Shown here: in pieces, positions 17,714-26,292 of the stretch
Position numbering within the stretch: position 1 is the stretch's first letter
Layout of the letters: each line of letters begins with the position of its first letter
Assembly: GCF_009817885.1 (NCBI RefSeq)
Contig: NZ_CP041764.1
Coordinates: forward strand, 3,906,001-3,970,000
DNA: 64,000 bases
DNA from: Serratia rhizosphaerae
GTDB taxonomy: Bacteria; Pseudomonadota; Gammaproteobacteria; Enterobacterales; Enterobacteriaceae
Direction of reading: 5' to 3'
The notes under the pieces: generated by a model
Seen by the model: the letters and a program-made list of their open reading frames with translations, nothing else
What the model was told of the DNA's origin: nothing
Databases searched by the model: none
Position numbers and translations under genes: made by a program

Positions 17714-18958
17714 ATGCGTGCATTAATGGTTTTTTCGATTTACTTCCTGTTTTTGATACCTAAGATAAATTTAATATCTGTAGGAGGCTTTAATGCCGGG
17801 TTGCGTATTGATGATGCTATTATAGCAATGTGGATGCTGGTTTTCCTGTTAATTGTTGTGGAAAAGAAAATAACATTCACGAGAAAGATTGATTTTACAT
17901 ATTACATGTTCCTTATGAATATGTTAATCGGAACTACTTTGTCATCAGTTATCTATCAGCAGGGAACCATTATTTTTCCATTTAGATTTCTTGAGTATTT
18001 TACGTTTTTTATAATGGGTGTGTATATAGCAAGAAAAGAAATAAACATTAGTACGTTGATGCAGAGCGTATTTTATATGAATGTTATCGTCGCACTCCTC
18101 CAGTTCTCTGGTGTCCTCGGGGGGTTTAGCGTTACAGGGTATCGTCCGAATGTTTCTGCACGCGTTATTGGTTTGACCAGTGGCCCTTGGGAACTGGGTG
18201 TTATATTGAATTTTATCACATGTTATTTATTTGCCAGTTCAGCCAGAGCTTATTATAAATACTTTGTATTTGTTCTCGGCTTGCTAGTGATTCTTCTATC
18301 TGGTTCAAGAATGTCATTCGTTGCGCAGGTAGTACTGTTGATAGTCTATATGTTCAATCATGCCAATGCTGTTAGTATTATCCGTCGGATTCTTATTGTG
18401 ACGCCATTCGTTTTTTTGACTTTGATTTATTTTTCGGACTCCGTCGTTGCCGAACGATCTGAGAAATTGTTCAATGTAGATAATCTCACATCTTTACCAG
18501 ACTATTATAGAAATACAGAGCTTGTGAGTGGAAACCCTGATTGGACAACGTCAGGAATGCTTGAAGGAAATGATGTGGATGCCAGTTGGGCTATACGATC
18601 CATAAAATGGATGTATGCATTAAAGTTATTTCTGTCAAATCCTATGTTTATATTTTTCGGGGTGGGTGCCGGGACGTTTGGGATCGCGCTTGATGGCGGG
18701 TGGCTGCGTTTGTTTACCGAGTGCGGTGTGGTCGGTGCTTTATTATTCATTTCATTCTTTCGACGATGTAAACGTAGCTCAAGGATGATACAGTATTGTT
18801 TTATCGTTTTCTCCATTAATATGATTATGATAGATGTTTACATGTCATATAAAATAATGGCGATGCTATTATTTTTGGCCGGCTATATGACGACGATAAA
18901 TCGGTTAGGTCTTCCTTTTCCTGAGCCTAAAAGATTAAAGATAAGGAAAGATCAATGA
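17714..18958 (+). CDS. O-antigen polymerase/ligase-like polytopic membrane protein
   Basis: Inner-membrane protein of 414 residues with about ten hydrophobic segments and a large periplasmic loop around residues 245-300 (SEKLFNVDNLTSLPDYYRN). This layout matches O-antigen ligases and Wzy polymerases, and FFGVGAGTFGIALDGGWLRLF resembles the conserved Wzy_C segment near the large loop. Codon use is AT-rich, unlike the neighbouring genes, which suggests acquisition by transfer. There are no glycosyltransferase or sugar-nucleotide genes beside it, so it is an orphan, perhaps modifying or chain-extending surface glycan. The exact role is not determined. Confidence 0.7.
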   Translation: MRALMVFSIYFLFLIPKINLISVGGFNAGLRIDDAIIAMWMLVFLLIVVEKKITFTRKIDFTYYMFLMNMLIGTTLSSVIYQQGTIIFPFRFLEYFTFFIMGVYIARKEINISTLMQSVFYMNVIVALLQFSGVLGGFSVTGYRPNVSARVIGLTSGPWELGVILNFITCYLFASSARAYYKYFVFVLGLLVILLSGSRMSFVAQVVLLIVYMFNHANAVSIIRRILIVTPFVFLTLIYFSDSVVAERSEKLFNVDNLTSLPDYYRNTELVSGNPDWTTSGMLEGNDVDASWAIRSIKWMYALKLFLSNPMFIFFGVGAGTFGIALDGGWLRLFTECGVVGALLFISFFRRCKRSSRMIQYCFIVFSINMIMIDVYMSYKIMAMLLFLAGYMTTINRLGLPFPEPKRLKIRKDQ

Positions 18959-19009
18959 TGGTATAACCACGGAAAGGATAAGCTAAGCGGGGGAATGTAT
19001 CGTCAGAAT

Positions 19010-19038
19010 GGAAACCACCAGCATCGCTGGTGGTTTCC
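19010..19038. terminator. perfect hairpin between convergent genes
   Basis: GGAAACCACCAGC / GCTGGTGGTTTCC forms a perfect 13-bp stem with a 3-nt loop between the convergent polymerase-like and acyltransferase genes. It lacks a clear T-tract on either side. Confidence 0.55.
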
Positions 19039-19043
19039 AGTGG

Positions 19044-20195
19044 TTAAGGCAGCGCTACGGCTTTGGCTTTCTGGCCGCGTTCAATAATGGTTTTACCCAG
19101 CTTAATGCCTGGTTTTTCCACAAAGCGATACAGCAACAGGCTGATGCCGTAGGTCACGGGCAGGATAATCGCGGCGGCGGCAGCAAACCTCACCGGGCCA
19201 GCCAGATCGGCAAATGCGCTGCCTGTGAGCAGGTGAGCGATAACCGGCAGCACGATCAGCAAATGCAGCAGATAGACCGAGTATGAGACATCGCCCAGGA
19301 ATACGCTGAACTTATTGGTGAGCACCCAGCGCGGGAAGCGCAGGAGTTTGGCCATGGCGCTGTGCTCGGCACGGCTCCACAGGATGGTCGCCATCATTAC
19401 AATCATACCAAGCTGTGCGGCATAGCGGAGCTTATTCATGCTGTCGTGTTGATACAGGCTGGCGACCGTGGCCAGCAGGGCCAACAGGATATAGCCGACG
19501 TTTTTGTTACGTACGCCGTTGGCGATCAGCATGCCGGCGATGAACAGATTCAGCTTTATCAATATCATCGATGGCATGGGGAACGCGGCGAAGTAATCGG
19601 GCCACAGCGTTCTGGCGCCGACGCAGAGTAAAACCACCGCGATGCAGGCCGGTGCGAAGCCGAAACGCATCACACCCAGCATAATGAACGGGAACAGGAA
19701 GTAGAACTGCATTTCCAGCCCGATGCTCCAGTCCGGCAATACGGTATTAAATGAATAGTAGGGCAGGAAGCCAAACAGGAAGCTGATGTGGGTAAAGAGG
19801 TTCATCAGCGAGCCGTCGCTGTAACGGCTGGTATTGGTCTGTGTGCCCGGATAGAAGTTGGCGATAGCGTCGCGCGCTTCACCGAAATAGCTGCCAAAGC
19901 CAATGGCGAACACCAGCAGCACATAATAGAGCGGGGCGATACGGAAGAAGCGGCGCAGCCAGAATTTCTTGAAGGTGCTGGCGGCGGTCCAGGGTTCTTT
20001 CTCTTTACGCTCCATGTAGTTCTTTGCCATCAGATAGCCTGACAGCAGGATAAACAGGTCAACGCCCATGGCTGGGTCGGACAGGATCGGGAAGTGAAAA
20101 TCGACCAGGATGCAAATATGTCCCAGAACTACCCACAGGGAAGCCAACCCCCGTAGCCCTTCCAGTTCTTGTGACCACTTCTTAGCAGGCTGCAT
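19044..20195 (-). CDS. acyltransferase-3 family membrane protein
   Basis: Integral-membrane O-acyltransferase of 383 residues (acyltransferase family 3: OafA, OatA, NodX). It begins LEGLRGLASLWVVLGHI, carrying the family arginine and histidine, then VDLFILLSGYLMAKNY and the loop FWLRRFFRIAPLYYV. About ten hydrophobic helices follow. It probably transfers acetyl or succinyl groups to a surface sugar or glucan. It faces the O-antigen polymerase-like gene, so the two may modify the same glycan, but the strands differ and no shared operon exists. Confidence 0.83.
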   Translation of the reverse strand: MQPAKKWSQELEGLRGLASLWVVLGHICILVDFHFPILSDPAMGVDLFILLSGYLMAKNYMERKEKEPWTAASTFKKFWLRRFFRIAPLYYVLLVFAIGFGSYFGEARDAIANFYPGTQTNTSRYSDGSLMNLFTHISFLFGFLPYYSFNTVLPDWSIGLEMQFYFLFPFIMLGVMRFGFAPACIAVVLLCVGARTLWPDYFAAFPMPSMILIKLNLFIAGMLIANGVRNKNVGYILLALLATVASLYQHDSMNKLRYAAQLGMIVMMATILWSRAEHSAMAKLLRFPRWVLTNKFSVFLGDVSYSVYLLHLLIVLPVIAHLLTGSAFADLAGPVRFAAAAAIILPVTYGISLLLYRFVEKPGIKLGKTIIERGQKAKAVALP

Positions 20196-20344
20196 TGGCG
20201 GTAACCCTCAATTGATGCACATTGTCACTACAAAACGAATAATCGAATGACTATAGCATCTTGCTCAAATGTTACTTATTGGTAGTAATCTGATTATTAA
20301 TAAGTAACCGGCAACGCGGTGGTGAATATCGCGTTGCCATGCCA

Positions 20345-20497
20345 TCAATAAGTTTGCGGGCCGACGGAAGGTGCGCATTGTGCGTCGCTACAGTGAGAGA
20401 CGGGCGGTCCTCCGTTATCCTCCGGCGGTGGCCCTTCTCCGGAAGAACAGGCCGCCAGCATCAGCAGCGCTAATAATAGCGGAATTGAACGTCTCAT
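20345..20497 (-). CDS. small lipoprotein, 50 residues
   Basis: A short gene with a strong ribosome-binding site (AAGGAGGT, eight nt before the ATG). The product starts MRRSIPLLLALLMLAACSSG: a basic N-terminus, hydrophobic core and lipobox LAAC with Cys17 as the predicted lipidation site. The mature part is short, Pro/Gly/acid-rich (EGPPPEDNGGPP) and contains two further cysteines (SHCSDAQCAPS) that could form a disulphide. No family is recognised. It stands alone between the acyltransferase and an ATPase gene. Confidence 0.72.
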   Translation of the reverse strand: MRRSIPLLLALLMLAACSSGEGPPPEDNGGPPVSHCSDAQCAPSVGPQTY

Positions 20498-20649
20498 CAG
20501 ACCTCCTTGCATAGGGCATTAGGGTTCACTTTAAAAGGTATAGCAGAGAAACCCTGGGCAGGAAGGGGAAAGGGGATATCTGAGTGAGCGGCAGGATGTG
20601 TAGTGTATCGCGGAGAAATAACGCGGGAGGCGTCGGAGGGGCGAAGATA

Positions 20650-21192
20650 TCAGTCTGAACGCAGGGCGGCGAGTATGAAATTCACCCTTTTATCTAACGG
20701 CGCGCGGGGCAGTTCCAGCAGCCGGTAACCGTGTTGTTGATAGGTTGCACGCATTACCCGGTATGTCATCTCCGCCTCGGCAAAAGACTGCCTGCGCTCT
20801 GCGTCCTGTGCATAAATTTCACGCCACGGCGGGGTAATAAACACGCGCTCGGCATAGCGAAAGTGCGCTATCGCCTGCTCCAGGTGAGCAGGTACAGGAA
20901 GCTGGCAAAGCGTTAGGTAGCCCGCCACGTCAGGGATGCCACGGTCGAAAAAATATGGGGCGTCGGCATTGCCGGCGCTGTGCCATGCACGTATCTCCCG
21001 GCTCAGCATCAGTTCGGCAAACGCCTGGCGATCTTCCCAGGGCAACGCATTACCGCCACTGGCGACTTGTTCCTGAATAATGGCTCTGCCCGCCTCTATG
21101 CTGCACGCATAGCCACGACGGGTCAGGGCGTCAATCAGTGTGCTTTTGCCCGATCCCGGGCCACCGGTCAGAATAATTCTTTGATTAGTCAT
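20650..21192 (-). CDS. P-loop ATPase/kinase-like protein (AAA_28 type)
   Basis: Cytoplasmic nucleotide-binding protein of 180 residues. The Walker A motif is GGPGSGKSTLI at residues 8-18. A Walker B-like segment is APYFFDRGIPD near residue 78. The fold resembles the AAA_28 / NadR-kinase-like family of predicted ATPases. It is monocistronic, with a terminator-like element upstream. The substrate is unknown. It lies in the tRNA-bounded variable segment but has ordinary codon use. Confidence 0.75.
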   Translation of the reverse strand: MTNQRIILTGGPGSGKSTLIDALTRRGYACSIEAGRAIIQEQVASGGNALPWEDRQAFAELMLSREIRAWHSAGNADAPYFFDRGIPDVAGYLTLCQLPVPAHLEQAIAHFRYAERVFITPPWREIYAQDAERRQSFAEAEMTYRVMRATYQQHGYRLLELPRAPLDKRVNFILAALRSD

Positions 21193-21244
21193 CTGTATTT
21201 CCTTGAGGGATAGGAGAACAATCGATCTGGCGGATTAATTATCA

Positions 21245-21273
21245 AAAAACGATCGGTTTGAATGATCGTTTTT
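21245..21273 (-). terminator. terminator after the small membrane protein
   Basis: AAAAACGATC / GATCGTTTTT stem with a loop of nine, followed on the minus strand by a T-run. It sits 80 nt beyond the stop at 21357; a second hairpin ACCCGG/CCGGGT is at 21292-21311. Confidence 0.75.
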
Positions 21274-21356
21274 AAACTGAATAGATACAAAACCCGGCTG
21301 TTTGCCGGGTGTGATAGGGGGAGTATTCAGGGGGGCTAGCAGGGGGAAGAAAACCG

Positions 21357-21566
21357 TCAATCCCTGTCTTTTTTGTCTGCAATCAGGGATGAAAGCCAGT
21401 AAAGCAACAGACCAACAGCGAAGACGATCACCGGAGCTACAATGCGCATGATCCCTTCATTAGCAAAAATCGCGATAAATATAGCGATAACCAGCGCGCT
21501 GATCACCAAGGCTCCAGATATTTCAGATAGAACCTTTCGAATGAGCCTAAAGATTTTCGATTTCAC
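21357..21566 (-). CDS. small two-helix membrane protein, unknown
   Basis: Hypothetical protein of 69 residues. The GTG at 21566 behind GGAG was chosen because an upstream ATG at 21611 would overlap 65 nt of the preceding gene and add a hydrophilic head. It starts VKSKIFRLIRKVL and has two hydrophobic segments (ALVISALVIAIFIAIFA and VAPVIVFAVGLLLYWLS) with a charged KKDRD tail. It overlaps the end of the upstream interrupted gene by 20 nt, implying translational coupling, so the pair probably works together. No family is recognised. Confidence 0.6.
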   Translation of the reverse strand: MKSKIFRLIRKVLSEISGALVISALVIAIFIAIFANEGIMRIVAPVIVFAVGLLLYWLSSLIADKKDRD

Positions 21567-22188
21567 GTAAGAGTTGCTCCGACTTAGCTGGGTTTTTCCG
21601 CAATGTTTCACTGAGTTCAGTGATCGGCTTCAGTGGCTCTTCGAAAAGGAAGTACAGCATATCGTAGTCGTTGATAGCCAGCAGTTGCCATAGCTTGGGA
21701 TTGCTCATCTGCAGTCTACGGGAGGCGCTACAAGCCCGGGAGATAAGCCCCTGGAGAACAACGCCGCCAAACATCGCGCCAGTGCCTAGCCTGGTGAATA
21801 GTTTTGCCGCAGCTCCCATCATTGCACCACTAACCACTTTTGACCCCAGATAACTTGATATGGCCAGCTGAAGTGTAAAGCGTGAACCTAACGTGGTGGC
21901 ACCGCCAACCATCGTATCGTGGATTTTCCTTAAAGCGGGTTCAGGTAGGTGGGATAGGGCATCGTTGATGATGATTTTAGCGATTTTAGACAGTGTACTC
22001 CTGTCGCGGTATAGGTTCCGCAATGCCCGCTACACACGCTGATCATCGTTGAAATTTCTGCGCTGAACTCGAACACCTCCGTCCGCGAGGTTGAGATCCT
22101 GAAGGGTTCTCTCGACACCCAAATAGAAATCAACAGGGACGGAGATCAGTCCAGAGGCTATGGCTTGAGCTAGTGCTTTAGCATCCAT
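21547..22188 (-). pseudogene. hypothetical protein interrupted by an in-frame amber codon
   Basis: From the ATG at 22188 (behind AAGGAAAAGTG) the frame reads 52 residues, starting MDAKALAQAIASGLISVPVD and ending NFNDDQRV. It then meets TAG at 22032-22030 and continues in the same frame as RALRNLYRDRSTLSKIAK for another 160 residues to TAG at 21547. The full product would be about 213 residues, with small-residue-rich hydrophobic stretches (GGATTLGSRFTLQLAISSYL, SGAMMGAAAKLF) like a pore- or helper-type membrane protein. One substitution, for example CAG to TAG, explains the break. Reinitiation at TTG 22023 could still make the long part. The family is unknown. Confidence 0.65.
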
Positions 22189-22344
22189 CACTTTTCCTTG
22201 TAAATTGTCCTGCGCATAACATAGACAATAAAGCATAGGCATTCAATGATCACAGGTTAGGTATGCTGCTCATAATTGGTGGCGCGCTAAGCATGTTGGG
22301 GATCTGTTTCTACACCAGTTTTACACCACTGAAAATTAACGCAT
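22189..22344. other. gap with GGTGTA repeats beside tRNA-Pro
   Basis: No gene is seen. On the minus strand, 15 to 50 nt beyond the tRNA terminator, two tandem copies GGTGTAAAACT and GGTGTAGAAAC occur. Such repeats are common next to tyrosine-integrase attachment sites at tRNA genes, but no integrase or duplicated tRNA end was found here. Confidence 0.35.
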
Positions 22345-22374
22345 AAAAAAACCAACCGCAAAAGGTTGGTTTTT
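22345..22374. terminator. bidirectional terminator after tRNA-Pro
   Basis: AAAAAAACCAACC / GGTTGGTTTTT stem with loop GCAAAA lies 12 nt past the tRNA-Pro CCA end and carries A/T runs on both sides. Confidence 0.88.
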
Positions 22375-22385
22375 AAAGGAATGTT

Positions 22386-22462
22386 TGGTCGGCATGAGAG
22401 GATTCGAACCTCCGACCCCCGACACCCCATGACGGTGCGCTACCAGGCTGCGCTACATGCCG
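22386..22462 (-). tRNA. proL: tRNA-Pro (anticodon GGG)
   Basis: Complete 77-nt tRNA with encoded CCA. The acceptor stem is CGGCATG/CATGCCG, the T-loop GTTCGAATC, and the anticodon loop CATGGGGTG gives GGG. It matches E. coli proL and sits directly downstream of yejM on the same strand, as in E. coli. Confidence 0.96.
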
Positions 22463-22539
22463 ACGCGATGCAATCAGTCTACCTTTTCCCGATGGCAATG
22501 CAAGATATCTAACGCCCGATTGCTATAGTTTTAAGCAAC

Positions 22540-24318
22540 TTAGTTAGCGATAAAGCGTTTTACATCGGTCAGAACCTGCAGCAGCAGGGCCAGCTGCGGT
22601 TTCTCATTTTTTATCTCACGATCGTTCTTATCGTATGAACGATAGTTGCCGTTATTATCCAGCACGATGGTCTGTTCCGGTGTGGTAATCACCAGCTGCT
22701 TGTTGTCACCGGTCGTCACCCAGTTATGACGGCGCTGGGCGGTAAACAGATCTTCACCCTGGGAATAGTCGTTGGCGGCGGTTTTTACGTGCAGCAGGCG
22801 TTGCATCAGGGTGCGCATCACGTCGTTGTGGCTGGTCATCTTATTGATGGTCTGCGCCGGTGTACCCGGCCAGTGAATCACCAATGGCACCTGCAGTTGC
22901 AGCGGGCTGAAGCTGCTGCCCGCGCCCCATTGATCCTTGCCGCTGTCATTAAACTCTACGCCGTGCTCGGCGGTGATGACCACCACGGTTTTCTCCAGCA
23001 TGCCGCGGGCCTTCAGCGTGTTCAGCACTTGGGCGATTTGCGCATCGACATCCTGCGCGCCGCTGCGGTAGCGCTGCATAAAGTCATCAGGCGCCGTCGA
23101 TGTTGCGTCCTGTACGTCGCCGCCGCGGAAGTTGAGGTACGAGAACCATGGCATAGCGCCGCCCTGAGCGGTCAGCCAGTGTTGCCACTGCTGCGTGGTG
23201 GCAGCATCGCTTTGTGCCTGCGGGGCGGGCAGCGAGAAGTCGGTCAGCAGCGCCTGACGATACAGCGGCGCTTTGAAGCCGTCTGAGGAGAACAGGCCGA
23301 ACTGATACCCCTGCGCGCCAAGCGCGTTAATCAACGCCGAAGGTTTGCGCGAGGCCAGAATGCCGTCCAGATAGGTCGGAGAAATGCCGTAGAACAGCCC
23401 CATCAGGCCGGTGTCGGCACGATTGCCCGAACTGTAGTGATCGGTGAAGCGTACATTTTCCTGCGCGAAGCGGGTGAGGGCAGGCATATCCTGCGCCATA
23501 TCCTGATTGCGGATGCCGTTCACCACAATCATCAGCAGGTTGTAGCCGCTGCCGTTATCACGGTAGCTCAAATCGTTAAGCGGATACTCGACCGTCGCCG
23601 CTTCCGGATCGCCCTGTTGCACCAGTCTTCGCTCAAATTCTTGCGGGTCAAGCAGACCATGCTTCTCCAGGAACTTGCGTGCGGTCATCGGGTATGACAA
23701 CGGCAGGTTGGCGCGCTGCATGGTGATAGGGCGATAGAAATTGGCGTCCGCCCAGATATAAATCAGGTGCGAGGCAAAAAAGGAGACGATAAACAGCGCC
23801 GCCAGCGGCTTGCCGAAGCTGCGTCGGCTCAGGCTGCGCAGTTTCTGCCAGCACCAGGTGCCGAACAGCATCTCGATCAGGAAAATGACCGGCACGCAGA
23901 TAAACATCAGCTGCCAGTCGCGCGCCAGCTCGCTCTGGTCAGGGTTGACCACCAGCTCCCACACCACCGGGTTGAGGTGCAGGTGGAAGCGGGTGAAGAC
24001 CTCGCTGTCGACCAGCAGCAGCGTCAGTCCGGCGGTCGCCAGCGCGGCAGAGATAAAGCGTAACAGGCGTTGCGACATCACCACGAAGGTGAGCGGGAAG
24101 ATGATCAGCAAATAGCTGGCGAACACGATAAAGCTGAAGTGCCCCAACACGCTGACCATGGCATAGACACGGCCGAGCAGCGAGGCCGGCCAGTCGGTGA
24201 CAAACAGGTAGCGGCTGCCCAACCCAATGCTGAGCAGAATATTAAACAAGGCGAACCAGTGCCCCCAGCTGATCATCTGGGAGACTTTTTCACGATAACG
24301 CTGACGGTTTGTCACCAT
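22540..24318 (-). CDS. yejM: inner-membrane LPS-control protein YejM (PbgA/LapC)
   Basis: Essential-type inner-membrane protein of 592 residues that senses lipid A and restrains LapB-FtsH cleavage of LpxC, setting LPS synthesis. The N-terminal 190 residues carry five membrane helices (e.g. WFALFNILLSIGLGSRYLF). The periplasmic alkaline-phosphatase/sulfatase-like domain starts near residue 240. Its first metal-site region reads LLMIVVNGIRNQDM rather than a nucleophile-bearing motif, and HNDVMRTLMQRLL is typical of YejM, consistent with a non-catalytic domain. It ends 77 nt before proL and lies just downstream of yejL. Confidence 0.93.
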   Translation of the reverse strand: MVTNRQRYREKVSQMISWGHWFALFNILLSIGLGSRYLFVTDWPASLLGRVYAMVSVLGHFSFIVFASYLLIIFPLTFVVMSQRLLRFISAALATAGLTLLLVDSEVFTRFHLHLNPVVWELVVNPDQSELARDWQLMFICVPVIFLIEMLFGTWCWQKLRSLSRRSFGKPLAALFIVSFFASHLIYIWADANFYRPITMQRANLPLSYPMTARKFLEKHGLLDPQEFERRLVQQGDPEAATVEYPLNDLSYRDNGSGYNLLMIVVNGIRNQDMAQDMPALTRFAQENVRFTDHYSSGNRADTGLMGLFYGISPTYLDGILASRKPSALINALGAQGYQFGLFSSDGFKAPLYRQALLTDFSLPAPQAQSDAATTQQWQHWLTAQGGAMPWFSYLNFRGGDVQDATSTAPDDFMQRYRSGAQDVDAQIAQVLNTLKARGMLEKTVVVITAEHGVEFNDSGKDQWGAGSSFSPLQLQVPLVIHWPGTPAQTINKMTSHNDVMRTLMQRLLHVKTAANDYSQGEDLFTAQRRHNWVTTGDNKQLVITTPEQTIVLDNNGNYRSYDKNDREIKNEKPQLALLLQVLTDVKRFIAN

Positions 24319-24328
24319 AAATTAAATA

Positions 24329-24556
24329 TTAATGCGCTTTATCTTCATGAATTGAAGCCTGCAGGGCTTCAGCAAACGATTTTGCCAGCGTTTGCCGCTG
24401 TGCGGGAGAGACGCTGGTGTTAATCAAGTTGGTTACCATGTTACCCAATACCATCAAAGACAGATCGGTGGGAGTATGGTGTTTTTCCAGAACATTGACC
24501 AGCTCAGCGAGCAGTTGTTCAACGTGTTCGTCACTATAACGCGATGATTGTGGCAT
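24329..24556 (-). CDS. yejL: UPF0352 protein YejL
   Basis: Small conserved cytoplasmic protein of 75 residues, the same length as E. coli YejL, beginning MPQSSRYSDEHVEQLL. The start at 24556 matches the family; an upstream in-frame ATG adds 11 residues without a better ribosome site. It is helical and of unknown biochemical function. It sits 10 nt before yejM on the same strand and so is probably co-transcribed with it, and is divergent from yejK. Confidence 0.92.
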   Translation of the reverse strand: MPQSSRYSDEHVEQLLAELVNVLEKHHTPTDLSLMVLGNMVTNLINTSVSPAQRQTLAKSFAEALQASIHEDKAH

Positions 24557-24746
24557 AAAAATTGAGCTCAAAACCTGACAAAGTCCCATATCTTACCGTA
24601 TAGAGCCGTGATTTTCCGCTCTTTTATCAATTCAGTTTATCTTTCTGCCTGATGCAGCGGCGATGCGTTGCCGAACGTCATCTTTCGTATTGCAGCACCG
24701 GGCCTTCAGTGTTTGAATACGCGCTCAAAGAACGGGAGGATTTATC

Positions 24747-25754
24747 ATGAGTCTGGATATTGACCAGATCGCTCTGCACCAGTTGGTAAAGCGCGACGAA
24801 CAAACGCTGGATGTGGTGCTGCGCGATTCCCTGCTGCCGGCCAACGCGGCGGTGGAAGAGATGATGGCGGAGCTGCACCGCGTATACAGCGCCAAGAGCA
24901 AAGCTTATGGCCTGTTCAATGAAGAGAGCGAACTGGCGCAGGCGCTGCGTACTTGCCGCAGGGGCGACGAAGATTTCCTCGCCTTCAGCCGTGCGGCGAC
25001 CGGTCGGCTGCGCGATGAGCTGGCCAAATATCCGTTTGCGGAAAGCAGCGTGGTGCTGTTTGGTCAGTACCGCTATCTGGCGGTGGAATATCTGCTGATT
25101 GCGGTGTTGAACAGCTGCAACAGCATGCGCGTTAATGAAGAGCTGGATATCAGCACCACGCATTATCTGGACATTAACCATGCCGATATCGTGGCGCGCG
25201 TCGATCTGACCGAATGGGAAACCAACCCGGAATCCACACGTTACCTGACCTTCCTGAAGGGGCGGGTGGGCCGAAAGGTCTCCGATTTCTTTATGGATTT
25301 TCTGGCGGCGTCGGAAGGGCTGGATACCAAAGCGCAAAACCGCGGTCTGCTGCAGGCGGTGGACGATTACTGCGCCGAGGGACAACTGGATAAAAATGAG
25401 CGTCAGAACGTGCGTCAGCAGGTGTACAGCTACTGTAACGAACAGCTGCAGGCGGGCGAGGAGATTGAGCTGCAGGCGCTGTCGGCGGAAATCGCGCCGG
25501 TGGGAGAAAAAGATTTCCTGCAGTTTTCCAGCGAGCAGGGTTATGAGCTGGAAGAGAGCTTCCCGGCCGATCGCGGTACGCTGCGCCAACTGACTAAATT
25601 TGCCGGCAGCGGCGGCGGCATCAGTATCAACTTTGACGCCATGCTGGTGGGCGAGCGTATATTCTGGGATGCAGCGACCGATACGCTGACCATTCGCGGC
25701 ACGCCGCCGAACCTGCGCGACCAGCTGCAGCGTCGTCTGAACGGTGGGAAATAA
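24747..25754 (+). CDS. yejK: nucleoid-associated protein YejK (NdpA)
   Basis: Nucleoid-associated protein of 335 residues, equal to the E. coli length. It starts MSLDIDQIALHQLVKRDEQ behind GGGAGG. Conserved blocks include LLPANAAVEEMMAELHRVY, SHYLDI-type THYLDINHADIVARVDL, and GRKVSDFFMDFLAASEG. It binds DNA and RNA in E. coli. It is monocistronic, divergent from yejL-yejM, and ends with a bidirectional terminator shared with rplY. Confidence 0.94.
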   Translation: MSLDIDQIALHQLVKRDEQTLDVVLRDSLLPANAAVEEMMAELHRVYSAKSKAYGLFNEESELAQALRTCRRGDEDFLAFSRAATGRLRDELAKYPFAESSVVLFGQYRYLAVEYLLIAVLNSCNSMRVNEELDISTTHYLDINHADIVARVDLTEWETNPESTRYLTFLKGRVGRKVSDFFMDFLAASEGLDTKAQNRGLLQAVDDYCAEGQLDKNERQNVRQQVYSYCNEQLQAGEEIELQALSAEIAPVGEKDFLQFSSEQGYELEESFPADRGTLRQLTKFAGSGGGISINFDAMLVGERIFWDAATDTLTIRGTPPNLRDQLQRRLNGGK

Positions 25755-25772
25755 GGCCGGATAACAGACAAT

Positions 25773-25800
25773 AAAAAACGCCGCAATTGCGGCGTTTTTT
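25773..25800. terminator. bidirectional terminator yejK / rplY
   Basis: AAAAAACGCCGCAATTGCGGCGTTTTTT is an exact palindrome with A6 and T6 flanks, placed between convergent stops. Confidence 0.95.
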
Positions 25801-25843
25801 ACTTCGGCGTCCCGAAATACTAAAGCTCGATAACGTTGTGCGA

Positions 25844-26128
25844 TTATGCGCGAACGAAGTCGATGTGAGCCAGTTTAGGCTTGAACGGGTGACGTTGCAC
25901 TGCCTGAACTTTCACTTTAGTTTCTTTGCCGTCGATAACCAGCACGATAGCTTCATCGTAGAATTCTGGTTTAGCTTCCATGTTCTTTACAGAATCATGG
26001 TCCAGTTCGATAGCGATTGCAGCCTCTTCGCCACCGTAAATGATCGCTGGGAATTTGCTGGCTGCGCGCAGGCGGCGGCTCGCACCCTTACCCTGCTCTT
26101 TACGTACTTCTGCATTGATAGTGAACAT
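25844..26128 (-). CDS. rplY: 50S ribosomal protein L25
   Basis: Ribosomal protein bL25 of 94 residues, the short single-domain form of Gammaproteobacteria that binds 5S rRNA. The sequence starts MFTINAEVRKEQGKGASRRL and contains FPAIIYGG and HPFKPKLAHIDFVRA. The start at 26128 matches the family exactly. It lies between radD and the terminator shared with yejK. Confidence 0.97.
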   Translation of the reverse strand: MFTINAEVRKEQGKGASRRLRAASKFPAIIYGGEEAAIAIELDHDSVKNMEAKPEFYDEAIVLVIDGKETKVKVQAVQRHPFKPKLAHIDFVRA

Positions 26129-26258
26129 TGTTTTTTCTCTTAAAAGAAAATGTACCCTGCTACAGGCGACCCAGTAACAGGTTCGATAATTCGACCCCAC
26201 CCGGGCGGACCCAGGTAAAGCGGGCGGCATTTTAACGGAAAGGCGCCACCAGGGCAAC

Positions 26259-26285
26259 GAAAACCTGCCCGCAGAGGCGGGCAGG
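26259..26285 (-). terminator. terminator after radD
   Basis: On the minus strand CCTGCCCGC / GCGGGCAGG with a CTCT-type loop is followed by TTTT, just beyond the radD stop. Confidence 0.75.
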
Positions 26286-26292
26286 GCGCGCG

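Noticed and set aside
22386..22462. tRNA-Pro as an attachment site of an intact island
   Set aside because: I found no second copy of the tRNA 3' end and no integrase gene to the left of it within the window.
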